Position numbers and translations under genes: made by a program | Shown here: positions 1 to 9,991 of the stretch, piece by piece | How positions within the stretch are numbered: the stretch's first letter is position 1 | How the letters are laid out: every line of letters starts with the position of its first letter | Notes under the pieces: generated by a model | The model's database searches: none | The model's input: the letters and a program-made list of their open reading frames with translations, nothing else | Told to the model about the DNA's origin: nothing | NCBI RefSeq assembly: GCF_040372805.1 | Contig: NZ_BAABWJ010000001.1 | Location: 1,364,001 to 1,428,000 of the forward strand | From: Pseudoteredinibacter isoporae_A | GTDB lineage: Bacteria; Pseudomonadota; Gammaproteobacteria; Pseudomonadales; Cellvibrionaceae | Direction of reading: 5' to 3' | DNA: 64,000 nucleotides

Positions 1-12
1 GCGGGAGAGTGA

Positions 13-1761
13 GTGGATACACTGGCCGAATATTTGGATTATTACGGATTTAACAGCGAACCATTCGTTGGGCAGGGTGGGTTTTTCTCAACTGCCGAAC
101 GGGTGGAAGTGCTGGACCAAATCGAGCATTGGTGTGATTTTGGCGCAGGAATTATCGTGCTGGAAGGTCCTGAAGGAATCGGTAAAACGGCGCTTTTGAA
201 AGAGCTGGTCAAACGTAGCGATGATGGTGCCTTAATATCGCAGCTGGAGGGTCCTGTGCTGGCTGGGCTGGACCAAATGTTGATGCTCCTGGCTGCTGAA
301 TTAGGTGCAGATCTGATTGAGGGGCAAACTTCCGGTGCCATGCTTGGCCACTTGCGTAAACACGTCAAACACGCCTCCCAGTCTATGTTTGTCTTCGTTG
401 ATCAGGCTCAGAACCTTGATGACAGGGCTTTGCTCGCGCTGATGGGCTTGCTCCAGGGGCAGCAAGCCGGTGAAGGCAAACTCAATATTGTTGCCTTTGC
501 AGAGCCCGGTTTGGCCGATAGGCTACGCAAGTTTGATGTGGCAGACGTGATCGTTAATCAAAAGGAATTGACCCCTCTAAATGAGTCTGAGCTGGTGAGT
601 TATATCCATCAGCAACTGGCCAGTGTCGATTATGATGGTCCAGAACTGTTTAGCGACATGGAGCTTAAAGAGCTTTATCGTGCGTCAAAAGGCCTTCCTG
701 CCCAGCTGGATGTTCTGGTTCAGAATCTGCTGATCAGCCGCCTTTACAGCAGCTCCCTTAAACGAAAGGGCTTTCCTGCCTGGCATCTGCTGAGTGTTGG
801 GGCCTTGGTTGCAATTCTGGGTACGGCTTATATTTACAAAGACGCAATTCAGGCGTGGTGGGACACAGCGGATCAATCCTCCGAGACGGCGAGCACGAAA
901 GCCAGTAAGCCTCGTGATTCAGAGCTGCAAACAAGCGAAAAAAGTCCGGCGTCGCCGGACAAGCCCATAGCCCAGCCTGTGCGGGAGCAGGTTCCTACCG
1001 GCGACAATTCGGATTCTACTCAGCAATCGGTCGATGCGATGGCTGATACTGAAAACCTGATCAATGAGGCGCTGACGCCTGCAGAACCCGTGATCCTGGA
1101 TGAGCCAGAAGATAATGAACAGCAGGTGTCCATCGAATCCAATACGGTTCCAGATTCCCTGCCAACAGAAGTGATATCTGATGATGTGGCGCTTGCTGAT
1201 GTTTCCCGTGAAGAGGATGCGTCGCTCTCGCAAGTGTCAGGAGAAGGTCGAGATATTACAAACGCTTCTGTTGAGAGCGGTGCGGAAGCCGATTCCACCC
1301 CTTCGAGTTCAACTGAGGAGTCGGTGAGCAGCGAGCCGTCGATTGAACTTGCCGACATCAACGAGCTGGGCGACAGTCCAGTGGATTACTCGAGCTACAG
1401 CGAAGAAGAGCTTGGCCAGTTGGGGATGGACCCAGGTTTTGATCTCAGTGTCTTCACCGAGGATGAGCAGTATCTATTGCGTTTGCCGGACAGTGCCTAT
1501 GTTTTACAGCTTATTTCGGTGCGTACTCCCGAGCAGGTTGAGAAGTTCTTGCGAGTGCAGCCCAATCGCGAAGAGCTGAAGATCTTTAACCGGGAAAACA
1601 ACGGTAAGTCCTGGTACGTTATTGTGCAGCCGGGCTTCAATACCTGGGAATCGGTTCAGGCCGCCCAGGAGCGATTGCCCTCCAGGCGAAGAAGCGGCGG
1701 TGCTTGGGCTCGCTCATTAAAAATCATTAAGGCTGATATACGCTCTTTTAGAGGCATTTAG
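13..1761 (+). CDS. damX: DamX-like cell-division protein (AAA ATPase + SPOR domain)
   Basis: Inner-membrane protein expected to bind denuded septal peptidoglycan through a C-terminal SPOR domain. The 582-residue product has an ExeA-like P-loop region at its N-terminus (Walker A GPEGIGKTA at about 52-60; Walker B-like FVFVDQAQ near 127-133). One membrane helix follows at about 257-275, then a long acidic Ser/Glu/Asp-rich linker (about 285-480) and a SPOR domain from about 495. The start is GTG at 13 with GGGAG just upstream; no better start is visible, and an upstream stop overlaps this region. Its position immediately before gltBD matches the aroK-aroB-damX-gltBD order of pseudomonads. The cytoplasmic ATPase half and periplasmic SPOR half are inferred from the single helix. 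Confidence 0.85.
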   Translation: MDTLAEYLDYYGFNSEPFVGQGGFFSTAERVEVLDQIEHWCDFGAGIIVLEGPEGIGKTALLKELVKRSDDGALISQLEGPVLAGLDQMLMLLAAELGADLIEGQTSGAMLGHLRKHVKHASQSMFVFVDQAQNLDDRALLALMGLLQGQQAGEGKLNIVAFAEPGLADRLRKFDVADVIVNQKELTPLNESELVSYIHQQLASVDYDGPELFSDMELKELYRASKGLPAQLDVLVQNLLISRLYSSSLKRKGFPAWHLLSVGALVAILGTAYIYKDAIQAWWDTADQSSETASTKASKPRDSELQTSEKSPASPDKPIAQPVREQVPTGDNSDSTQQSVDAMADTENLINEALTPAEPVILDEPEDNEQQVSIESNTVPDSLPTEVISDDVALADVSREEDASLSQVSGEGRDITNASVESGAEADSTPSSSTEESVSSEPSIELADINELGDSPVDYSSYSEEELGQLGMDPGFDLSVFTEDEQYLLRLPDSAYVLQLISVRTPEQVEKFLRVQPNREELKIFNRENNGKSWYVIVQPGFNTWESVQAAQERLPSRRRSGGAWARSLKIIKADIRSFRGI

Positions 1762-1862
1762 CAGCATATTTGCTAACTTTGACCGATCATGGCCGAACAT
1801 TCGCTTGGTTCGACTTGCTTATTTGCACGCCTACAGTTAATATTCAGCGCCCAAATGCCATC

Positions 1863-1888
1863 AAAGCCCCTGTCTTAGGGGCTTTTTT
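1863..1888 (+). terminator. Rho-independent terminator after damX
   Basis: An 8-bp perfect stem (AAAGCCCC / GGGGCTTT) with a 7-nt loop runs into six T residues. It lies about 100 nt after the damX stop and separates damX from the glutamate synthase operon, so gltB should have its own promoter in the remaining 160 nt. I could not pick a clear -35/-10 pair there. Confidence 0.85.
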
Positions 1889-2055
1889 GTCTGGGAAGCA
1901 CAGTTTTGTGCTGGTATCAGCCCACCGATTCAAATAAGAGGTTGAACCAGTAATGCACTCATCGCGCGGAATCGACTGTCAGCGGTCTTTCACATAAGGC
2001 TGTTGGTATTCAATAAGAAGCGAGCATTCCGCCATAGCAAGAAGAGAGACAGAGC

Positions 2056-5000
2056 ATGACTACTGGACTCTATCGTTTAGACGAATTTAAAGATAACTGC
2101 GGTTTTGGCCTGATCGCAAACACCAAGGGAACGGTGAGCCATAGCCTACTTGAGTCGGCTATTGAAGCGCTAACATGTATGACCCACCGGGGCGGTATCG
2201 CCGCCGATGGTATTACCGGTGATGGTTGTGGTTTGCTGATGCAAAAGCCTGATGGCTTTTTGCGTACTATTGCAGAAGAAAATAATTTTGAGCTGAGTGC
2301 CAACTATGGCATTGGCTCTGTCATGCTGAGTCAGGATCCGGTTCTGGCTCAAGCGGCTCGCGATGTGGTTACCGCAGAAATTGAAGCGGAAGGCCTAAGC
2401 GTTGCGGGTTGGCGTGAGGTGCCTGTAGACAAATCCTGTCTCGGTCCTATTGCTTTGGAAAGCCTGCCCAGTTTCTATCAGGTGTTCGTTAACGCAGAAT
2501 GTTCATTGCCAGCGTTGAACGCCAAGCTTTATATGGCACGTCGACGTGCTGATAAAGCGTTGAAAGACGACAAAGCATTCTATATCTCGAGCCTGTCTTC
2601 CTCGGTGCTGTCCTATAAGGGCTTGATGATGCCGAAGGACATCCCGAGCTTCTATAAAGATCTAGCGGATGAGCGTTTGGAAACGGCGATTGTGGTCTTC
2701 CATCAACGTTTCTCAACCAACACCATGCCACAGTGGAATCTGGCTCAGCCATTTCGTATGTTGGCCCACAATGGTGAGATCAACACCATCATGGGTAATC
2801 GGAACTGGGCCCGTGCGAGAACACCGAAATTTCAGTCTGAATTGCTGCCGAATTTGGCGGAAGTTGCACCCGTTGTAAATACGGAAGGCTCGGATTCCTC
2901 CAGTCTCGACAATATGCTGGAAGTGCTGGTTTTGGGTGGTTTGCCTTTGCACCATGCATTGCGCATGTTGGTGCCGCCGGCTTGGCACAATGTGGAATCC
3001 ATCGATCCTGAAGAGCGTGCTTACTACCAGTATATTTCCATGCACATTGAACCATGGGACGGGCCTGCGGGATTGGTGATGACCGATGGCCGTTACGCAG
3101 TATGTACTCTGGACCGAAACGGTCTGCGCCCATCGCGTTGGGTGCTTACGGATGATGACGTGATCACGGTTGCGTCCGAGGTGGGGGTTTACGACTATCA
3201 GCCTGAAAATGTGGTGGCGAAAGGTCGTTTGGGCCCCGGTGATATGCTGTCGATTGATACTGAAAGTGGTGAGATCCTCAACACCGATGAAATCAATGAG
3301 CAACTCAAAACCCGTCAGCCTTACCGAAAGTGGCTGAAGGAAGGAAACCTCAAAATTGAGGCGACCCTCGAGGCGGAAGCCTACGAAGAAGGCATGCCGC
3401 GCGAAGAATTGCCGCGCTATATGAAAATGTTCCAACTCAGTTTTGAGGAGCGCGATCAGGTGTTGCGTCCATTGGCTGAGTTGGGTCAGGAAGCCACAGG
3501 CTCCATGGGCGATGACACGCCGATGGCTGTTTTGTCAGGCAAAACCCGCAATCTGTTTGACTATTTCCGTCAACAGTTTGCCCAGGTTACCAATCCGCCC
3601 ATCGATCCATTACGCGAAGCCATTGTGATGTCATTAGGCACTCAGTTGGGGCGTGAACTGAACGTATTTGCGGAAACCCCTTCCCACGGAAAGCGGATTA
3701 ACTTGCGCAGCCCGGTATTGTCACCGCGTAAGTTTTATACCATTCGTGAAATGGATAATCGTGACTATCGCAGCCAGCAGTTTACCTTGCGCTACGATCC
3801 ATCGACACACAGCTTGAAAGAAGCGATCGTTAAACTGTGTGACGATGTTGAAGCTGCTGTCCGTGAAGGCGCGGTCGTGGTGATTCTCAGCGACGGTTAC
3901 CCGGAACAGGGTATGGGAATGATTCATTCCCTGTTGGCCACTGGCGCGGTTCACCATCGCTTGATTAATGCGGGTCTGCGTTGCGATTCCAATATTATTA
4001 CCAAAACCGCTTATGCGCGTGATTCACATCAAATAGCCACATTGATCGGTTATGGTGCCTCAGCCGTGTATCCGTATCTGAGCTATCAGGTGCTGTCAGA
4101 CCTGATTCACACCGGCGAGTTATTGGTGGATCACGATACCGCATTGAAAAATTATCGTAAGGGCATCAATAAGGGTTTGATGAAAATCCTGTCTAAGATG
4201 GGGATTTCAACCATCGGCTCTTATCGTGGGGCTCAACTGTTCGAAATTATTGGTCTGGATGAAGAGATCGTCGATCTTTGCTTCAAAGGCACGCCCTCGC
4301 GCATCAAAGGCGCCAGCTTCGAACATTTGCAGGCCGAACAGGAAGCGTTGGACACGATTGCCTGGATCGATCGCAAAACCATCGAACCGGGTGGTTTGCT
4401 GAAGTACGTTCACGGCCAGGAATACCACGCATTTAACCCGGACGTTGTGCAGACTCTCCAGCAGGCTGTAAAAACCGGTGATTACGGTATTTGGAAAAAA
4501 TACGCTGACTTAGTCAACGAGCGTCCTATTGCGACCTTGCGCGATATGCTGAAGCTGAAAGAGGCCTCACCAATTCCTTTGGACGAAGTCGAACCGATGG
4601 AAAACATTGTCGCTCGCTTTGATTCGGCGGCGATGTCCTTGGGTGCGCTGTCTCCTGAAGCTCACGAAGCATTGGCTCAGGCCATGAACACTTTGGGCGG
4701 TCGTTCGAACTCAGGTGAAGGTGGTGAAGACCCCAAACGTTATGGCACCAACAAAGTGTCCAAGATCAAACAGATTGCATCGGGCCGTTTTGGTGTGACG
4801 CCGCATTATTTGGTGAACGCCGAAGTATTGCAGATTAAAGTCGCTCAGGGCGCCAAGCCCGGCGAGGGTGGTCAGCTACCGGGTGGCAAGGTGAATGACT
4901 TGATCGCGACCCTGCGTTATTCCGTGCCCGGAGTGACCTTGATTTCACCTCCCCCGCATCATGATATTTATTCGATTGAGGATTTGGCCCAGCTGATCTT

Positions 5001-6495
5001 CGACTTGAAGCAGGTGAATCCGGATGCCCTGATCAGTGTGAAGTTGGTGTCACGTCCGGGTGTCGGCACGATTGCCGCAGGCGTGGCAAAAGCCTATGCA
5101 GATTTAATCACCATTTCCGGCTACGACGGCGGTACGGCGGCGTCTCCATTGACCTCAATTCGTTACGCGGGTTCGCCGTGGGAGTTGGGTTTGTCGGAAA
5201 CTCATCAGACTTTGCGTGCCAATGATTTACGCGGCAATGTTCGTGTGCAAACAGACGGTGGATTGAAATCTGGCCTTGACGTTGTGAAAGCAGCAATTTT
5301 GGGGGCAGAAAGCTTTGGCTTCGGTACGGCACCTATGGTTGCTTTGGGATGTAAGTATCTGCGCATATGCCACCTGAATAACTGTGCGACGGGTGTTGCC
5401 ACTCAGAATGAACAGTTGCGCCGTGATCACTACATCGGCACGGTTGAAATGGCGATGAACTTCTTCCGCTTTGTTGCTGAAGAAGCGCGTGAATGGATGG
5501 CGGCACTTGGTGTGCGCAGTATCGACGAGCTCATAGGCCAAGTTCAACGGATGGAAGTGGATGAGGCAAAAACAGACAAGCAAAGTGCTTTGGATTTAAG
5601 TCCTATCATCTATACCGATGATTACTTGGAAACCAAGCCGCAATTCTGCCAGGTCGCTCAAAATGATCCATACGATAAAGGCGAATTGGCCGAGCGTATG
5701 GTCGCTGAGATGCTTTCCAGTATTGAAAATAAGAGCGGTGGCGAATTCGAGTTCAATGTTACCAACTGCGACCGTTCTATTGGTGCGCGAGTGTCCGGTG
5801 AGATTGCCAAGCGTTACGGCAATCAGGGGATGGCTGACAAACCACTTACGGTAAAACTAAACGGTGTGGCGGGCCAGTCTCTCGGTGTTTGGAATGCCGG
5901 GGGCTTGAACATTTATTTAGAAGGTGACGCCAACGATTATGTCGGTAAGGGTATGGCTGGCGGAAAGCTGGTATTGACCCCACCAAAAGGCAGTTCGTTT
6001 AAAACCAATCAGACTTCGATTATGGGCAACACCTGTTTGTACGGTGCGACTGGTGGCGAAGTTTTCGCGGCAGGCCAGGCTGGAGAACGCTTGGCGGTAC
6101 GTAACTCAGGCGCTCAAGTTGTGGTTGAAGGTACCGGTGATCACTGTTGTGAATATATGACCGGTGGTGTGGTTGCGATTCTGGGTCAGACTGGCGTTAA
6201 CTTTGGCGCCGGTATGACGGGCGGATTTGCCTACGTTTTGGATTTGGATCGCGGTTTTGTTGACCGCTTTAATAATGAGCTGGTGGAGATTCGCCGCATT
6301 GGTGGTGAAAACTACGAAGACAATCGCCACCACTTGCGCAACCTGATTGCCAAGCACGCTGAAGAAACCGGCAGTGCTTGGAGCCAGGAACTGCATGAGG
6401 ACTTTGACGACTATGTCGGAAAGTTCTGGCTCGTGAAGCCGAAGGCCGCCAGCTTGAGCGACCTGTTGGCACAAACCAAATCTGATACCGAATAA
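2056..6495 (+). CDS. gltB: Glutamate synthase (NADPH) large subunit
   Basis: Catalyses glutamine + 2-oxoglutarate to 2 glutamate, using electrons passed from GltD. The 1479-residue length is normal for the family. Residues 1-14 form a short propeptide and Cys15 (in NCGFG) is the expected N-terminal nucleophile of the glutaminase domain. The central and FMN-binding synthase domains follow, including the stretch GGRSNSGEGGEDPKRYG. Cys1099, Cys1105 and Cys1110 (CKYLRICHLNNC) are the 3Fe-4S ligands. The C-terminus carries the Gly-rich GXGXG beta-helix. The stop lies 14 nt before the preferred gltD start, so the two genes are one operon. All expected motifs are intact. Confidence 0.98.
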   Translation: MTTGLYRLDEFKDNCGFGLIANTKGTVSHSLLESAIEALTCMTHRGGIAADGITGDGCGLLMQKPDGFLRTIAEENNFELSANYGIGSVMLSQDPVLAQAARDVVTAEIEAEGLSVAGWREVPVDKSCLGPIALESLPSFYQVFVNAECSLPALNAKLYMARRRADKALKDDKAFYISSLSSSVLSYKGLMMPKDIPSFYKDLADERLETAIVVFHQRFSTNTMPQWNLAQPFRMLAHNGEINTIMGNRNWARARTPKFQSELLPNLAEVAPVVNTEGSDSSSLDNMLEVLVLGGLPLHHALRMLVPPAWHNVESIDPEERAYYQYISMHIEPWDGPAGLVMTDGRYAVCTLDRNGLRPSRWVLTDDDVITVASEVGVYDYQPENVVAKGRLGPGDMLSIDTESGEILNTDEINEQLKTRQPYRKWLKEGNLKIEATLEAEAYEEGMPREELPRYMKMFQLSFEERDQVLRPLAELGQEATGSMGDDTPMAVLSGKTRNLFDYFRQQFAQVTNPPIDPLREAIVMSLGTQLGRELNVFAETPSHGKRINLRSPVLSPRKFYTIREMDNRDYRSQQFTLRYDPSTHSLKEAIVKLCDDVEAAVREGAVVVILSDGYPEQGMGMIHSLLATGAVHHRLINAGLRCDSNIITKTAYARDSHQIATLIGYGASAVYPYLSYQVLSDLIHTGELLVDHDTALKNYRKGINKGLMKILSKMGISTIGSYRGAQLFEIIGLDEEIVDLCFKGTPSRIKGASFEHLQAEQEALDTIAWIDRKTIEPGGLLKYVHGQEYHAFNPDVVQTLQQAVKTGDYGIWKKYADLVNERPIATLRDMLKLKEASPIPLDEVEPMENIVARFDSAAMSLGALSPEAHEALAQAMNTLGGRSNSGEGGEDPKRYGTNKVSKIKQIASGRFGVTPHYLVNAEVLQIKVAQGAKPGEGGQLPGGKVNDLIATLRYSVPGVTLISPPPHHDIYSIEDLAQLIFDLKQVNPDALISVKLVSRPGVGTIAAGVAKAYADLITISGYDGGTAASPLTSIRYAGSPWELGLSETHQTLRANDLRGNVRVQTDGGLKSGLDVVKAAILGAESFGFGTAPMVALGCKYLRICHLNNCATGVATQNEQLRRDHYIGTVEMAMNFFRFVAEEAREWMAALGVRSIDELIGQVQRMEVDEAKTDKQSALDLSPIIYTDDYLETKPQFCQVAQNDPYDKGELAERMVAEMLSSIENKSGGEFEFNVTNCDRSIGARVSGEIAKRYGNQGMADKPLTVKLNGVAGQSLGVWNAGGLNIYLEGDANDYVGKGMAGGKLVLTPPKGSSFKTNQTSIMGNTCLYGATGGEVFAAGQAGERLAVRNSGAQVVVEGTGDHCCEYMTGGVVAILGQTGVNFGAGMTGGFAYVLDLDRGFVDRFNNELVEIRRIGGENYEDNRHHLRNLIAKHAEETGSAWSQELHEDFDDYVGKFWLVKPKAASLSDLLAQTKSDTE

Positions 6496-6509
6496 GCGGA
6501 GGGATGACC

Positions 6510-7946
6510 ATGAAAAACCCTAACGCCAAACAGGAACGTTTAAGCAATAACTTTCAATTTATTGAGGTTGGGCGAAACGACCCACAAAAGAAGCCCATTC
6601 ATACTCGTAAAACTCAGTACGTAGAGATTTACGAAGCGTTTACGGAAAAAGAAGTGGCTAATCAAGCGCATCGTTGCTTGGCCTGCGGTAACCCGTATTG
6701 TGAGTGGAAATGTCCAGTTCATAACTTTATTCCCAACTGGTTGAAGTTGATCAGTGAGGGCAATATTTTTGAGGCTGCGGATTTGAGCCATCAAACCAAT
6801 ACTCTGCCGGAGGTCTGTGGCCGGGTATGTCCTCAAGATCGTTTGTGTGAAGGCGCTTGCACCCTAAATGATGACTTCGGTGCGGTGACCATTGGTAATG
6901 CTGAAAAGTACATTACCGATACCGCTTTCGCGATGGGTTGGCGCCCGGATATGTCCAAAGTAGTATGGACAGATAAAAAAGTCGCGGTTATTGGCGCTGG
7001 CCCGGCCGGCTTGGGTTGCGCGGATATTCTGGTTCGCAACGGTGTTAAGCCGGTGGTTTTTGACAAGTATCCGGAAATTGGTGGCTTGCTAACGTTTGGT
7101 ATTCCAGAGTTCAAACTGGAAAAATCGGTAATGAGCCGTCGCCGTGAAGTGTTCACTGAGATGGGTGTTGAATTCCGTCTGGAAACCGAAATCGGTAAAG
7201 ACATCAGCATTGATCAGCTCATGGAAGAATACGATGCGGTCTTTATGGGCATGGGCACGTATAAATACATGAAAGGTGGTTTCCCTGGTGAAGATCTGCC
7301 TGGTGTGTACGATGCGCTTCCGTTTTTGATTTCCAATGTGAATCGCAATTTGGGCTTTGAAAAAAATATCGATGATTTTATTTCGGTGGCAGGTAAGCGT
7401 GTCGTCGTTCTGGGTGGTGGTGATACCGCCATGGACTGCAACCGTACCTCCATTCGCCAGCAAGCTCGCAGTGTGACGTGTGCTTATCGTCGAGATGAAG
7501 AGAACATGCCAGGTTCTCGCCGTGAAGTGGCCAATGCTAAGGAAGAGGGTGTTCATTTCCTCTTCAATCGCCAGCCGGTTGAAATTGTTGGTGATGGTAA
7601 GGTTGAAGGGATCAAGGTCGTAACAACGGCATTGGGTGAACCTGATGAGAATGGCCGTCGACGCCCGCAAGCGGTAGAGGGTTCGGAGGAAATTATTCCG
7701 GCCGATGTGGTTCTAGTCGCTTTTGGTTTTCAGCCGGACCCTGCCGACTGGATTGCCGACAATGGCGTGACGATTAATAGCTGGGGCGGTGTTGAGGCTC
7801 CAGAAGAACAGCAGTATAAATTCCAGACCAGCAACCCTAAAATCTTCGCTGGTGGTGATATGGTTCGCGGTTCGGACTTGGTGGTTACCGCCATTTGGGA
7901 AGGGCGTCAGGCTGCTGAAGGCATTCTGGACTATCTGCAAGTCTGA
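6510..7946 (+). CDS. gltD: Glutamate synthase small subunit
   Basis: FAD/Fe-S subunit that takes electrons from NADPH and passes them to GltB. N-terminal cysteines Cys56, 59, 64, 68 (CLACGNPYCEWKC) and Cys103, 107, 113, 117 (CGRVCPQDRLCEGAC) build the two 4Fe-4S clusters. A dinucleotide-binding GAGPAG motif sits near 162-167 (FAD) and VVLGGGDTAMDC near 300 (NADPH). I prefer the ATG at 6510 over the ATG at 6504, because the GGAGGG ribosome site ends at 6503: spacing is 6 nt to 6510 but zero to 6504. The product is 478 residues, normal length. Confidence 0.97.
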   Translation: MKNPNAKQERLSNNFQFIEVGRNDPQKKPIHTRKTQYVEIYEAFTEKEVANQAHRCLACGNPYCEWKCPVHNFIPNWLKLISEGNIFEAADLSHQTNTLPEVCGRVCPQDRLCEGACTLNDDFGAVTIGNAEKYITDTAFAMGWRPDMSKVVWTDKKVAVIGAGPAGLGCADILVRNGVKPVVFDKYPEIGGLLTFGIPEFKLEKSVMSRRREVFTEMGVEFRLETEIGKDISIDQLMEEYDAVFMGMGTYKYMKGGFPGEDLPGVYDALPFLISNVNRNLGFEKNIDDFISVAGKRVVVLGGGDTAMDCNRTSIRQQARSVTCAYRRDEENMPGSRREVANAKEEGVHFLFNRQPVEIVGDGKVEGIKVVTTALGEPDENGRRRPQAVEGSEEIIPADVVLVAFGFQPDPADWIADNGVTINSWGGVEAPEEQQYKFQTSNPKIFAGGDMVRGSDLVVTAIWEGRQAAEGILDYLQV

Positions 7947-8351
7947 TATCGGACATCATCTCTATATCTAATAAGGGAGCCTTGGCTCCCTTTTTTGTCC
8001 TTGATTCAAAAAACCTCTTATCGTGAATGGATTGGTTTTCATTTTTGCTCATTTATTCTTTGTTTTTCGGCCTTTATTTTTTGACTTTTCGAGACAGTCT
8101 AACAACCGTTTGAACGGAGTTTCTTCGTTAATATAACCATCATTTCCAGAATCTGGTGGCTCAGACCTGTTTCCCTCCTTCTGGGCATGTTTTGTTCAAG
8201 AATATCTATTTGTCGCCGAACTCTTATATTGCCATCCAACCGTCAAAGGAACTTTGCGGATGGCACCAAATTTGACTATACAAAGTAACAGTCATTGTTT
8301 TCAGGTTGGCCAGTTGTTGTGTAGTCAACGTGTACACTAAGGAGTTCTTGA
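7947..8351 (+). other. Intergenic region gltD to chemoreceptor
   Basis: This 405-nt stretch holds the gltBD terminator in its first 50 nt. The rest is AT-rich leader that should contain the promoter of the chemoreceptor gene. An AAGGAG ribosome site is at 8339-8344. I found no small gene. A GCCGAACT element near 8214 is only a weak match to a flagellar sigma-28 -10 box and I do not call it. Confidence 0.6.
7975..7996 (+). terminator. Rho-independent terminator of gltBD
   Basis: A GGGAGCC / GGCTCCC stem with a minimal loop is followed by six T residues, 28 nt after the gltD stop. It closes the gltBD transcription unit. Confidence 0.9.
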
Positions 8352-9977
8352 GTGAAAAATATCGATATTAAAACTATGGTGCTTGGTGTGATTTCCGCCA
8401 GTATCTTGCTGTTATTGATGGCATCATTGTTTTCTACCTATAAACTGAGGGATGACCTGATCAAGTTCAGTTCCTTGCTGTCCCATGAAGTCGCGGCGAT
8501 TCACAGTACGGATCGAGTGAATATCGAGTTTAAGCGCCAAGTTCAGGAATGGAAGAATGTACTGATTCGCGGAGAAGATGATGCTCAGCGTGAAAAGTAT
8601 TGGGGCAAGTTTTTAGCACAGGAAGAGAGCGTCCAAAAAATTGCTAAGGAACTCAAGGGGCAGTTGAATTTTGACCCAAGCCTGCAGAAGCAGGTGCAAG
8701 AGTTTATCGTGGCCCATGAAAAAATGGGTTCGGCGTATCGGACCGGTTTTGAAGAATTTAATGCCTCAGCTTATGACTATAGAGTGGGGGATGTCGCGGT
8801 GAAAGGCATTGATCGAGCCCCGTCGAAACTGTTGGACGATATTTCCAAGAAGGTAAACAGTGTCGCGAAGCAAAGTGGTGATGCAACTGTTGCTGAATCA
8901 GAGGCAGTGGTTATCTATGCAGTGATATTAACGCTTGTCACCGGCGCCTTGGTGTTGTTTGGAAGTTATGTGATCCTGCAACGGGAGGTACTAAACCCCC
9001 TGAGGAATACAGCGAGCGCCATCAGCGACTTGTCCAAGGGTAATCTGGGGATGGACGTGAATCGCCACGGGCGCGGAGAAATTGGTTTGCTAAATAGCGC
9101 GACGGCAGATTTGGCAGGGCAGATGAAAGATCTCATTGCATCGCTGACCAAAACTTCCGGAGCATTGCAGCACACCGCAGAAATGTTTGAAGATCAGTCT
9201 TCGAGGCAAAGCCAAGCGAGTACCGAACAAGTGGCTCAATCCAGCCAGGCTGCCCAAGAGGTCAGCACACTGGTGAGCAGCGCGGAGCACGCATTCGATA
9301 CTGCCAGCCATACCAAAGAGATGACCGAGGCCACCATGCAAAAAGCTGAAAAGGCGAGTGCCGTGGTCGATCACGTGGATGAACTGATGAAGGCTTTGCA
9401 GGAAGATATCTTGCATGCGGATAACGCCGTGAGTACCTTGTCTGAACGAGTGGTGCGGGTTGACGAAGTTATGACTGTTATCCAGGGCATTGCTGAACAA
9501 ACCAATTTGCTGGCGTTAAATGCCGCTATTGAAGCCGCTCGTGCCGGTGATCAGGGGCGTGGCTTTGCCGTAGTTGCCGATGAAGTTCGAGGCCTGGCTC
9601 AGAAAACTCAGCACTCAACTCAAGAGATTGCCTCCATACTGGAGGATCTACGCAAAGGGTCTGAATCCAGTGTGCAGGCTATGAAAGTTGGCCAGGAGAA
9701 AACCAACTATGCAGCGGAAAAAACCAATGAAATCGCTGCGCTTTGGCAAGGCTTGTCAGGGGATATCTCAGACATTTCTGCGAAGAATGCTGAATTGAAT
9801 CAGTCGGCTTCCAGGCAGTCGGAAGCCGCCAGTGGGGTTGAATCCTTTATCGAAAAACTAAAGCAAGATGCCGTTTTGCAAAGCCAGCTGTCCGAGGAGC
9901 AGCGTTCAGCCAGTGGTGAGTTGCTGGAGCTTTCCGGTGAGATCCGAACCAAAATAGCGTACTACCAAACCAGTTGA
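8352..9977 (+). CDS. Methyl-accepting chemotaxis protein
   Basis: Transmembrane chemoreceptor expected to signal to CheA/CheW. The 541-residue protein has a first membrane helix at about 10-28, a periplasmic helical sensor region at about 30-185 (4-helix-bundle-like, ligand unknown) and a second helix at about 187-208. A HAMP domain runs to about 260, followed by the long coiled-coil signalling domain. The hairpin tip is nearly canonical (AEQTNLLALNAAIEAARAGD, then GRGFAVVADEVR). There is no C-terminal NWETF-type pentapeptide, so it would depend on other receptors or direct CheR/CheB binding for adaptation. The start is GTG at 8352, supported by AAGGAG 7 nt upstream. No che genes lie nearby. 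Confidence 0.93.
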   Translation: MKNIDIKTMVLGVISASILLLLMASLFSTYKLRDDLIKFSSLLSHEVAAIHSTDRVNIEFKRQVQEWKNVLIRGEDDAQREKYWGKFLAQEESVQKIAKELKGQLNFDPSLQKQVQEFIVAHEKMGSAYRTGFEEFNASAYDYRVGDVAVKGIDRAPSKLLDDISKKVNSVAKQSGDATVAESEAVVIYAVILTLVTGALVLFGSYVILQREVLNPLRNTASAISDLSKGNLGMDVNRHGRGEIGLLNSATADLAGQMKDLIASLTKTSGALQHTAEMFEDQSSRQSQASTEQVAQSSQAAQEVSTLVSSAEHAFDTASHTKEMTEATMQKAEKASAVVDHVDELMKALQEDILHADNAVSTLSERVVRVDEVMTVIQGIAEQTNLLALNAAIEAARAGDQGRGFAVVADEVRGLAQKTQHSTQEIASILEDLRKGSESSVQAMKVGQEKTNYAAEKTNEIAALWQGLSGDISDISAKNAELNQSASRQSEAASGVESFIEKLKQDAVLQSQLSEEQRSASGELLELSGEIRTKIAYYQTS

Positions 9978-9991
9978 TGTGAACTGCCCAT

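Noticed and set aside
2713..3435. 240-codon minus-strand frame inside gltB
   Set aside because: Opposite an unambiguous glutamate synthase gene and without any family signature.
8190..8230. Possible sigma-28 flagellar promoter before the chemoreceptor
   Set aside because: GCCGAACT resembles the -10 element but the matching TAAA-type -35 at the right spacing is missing.
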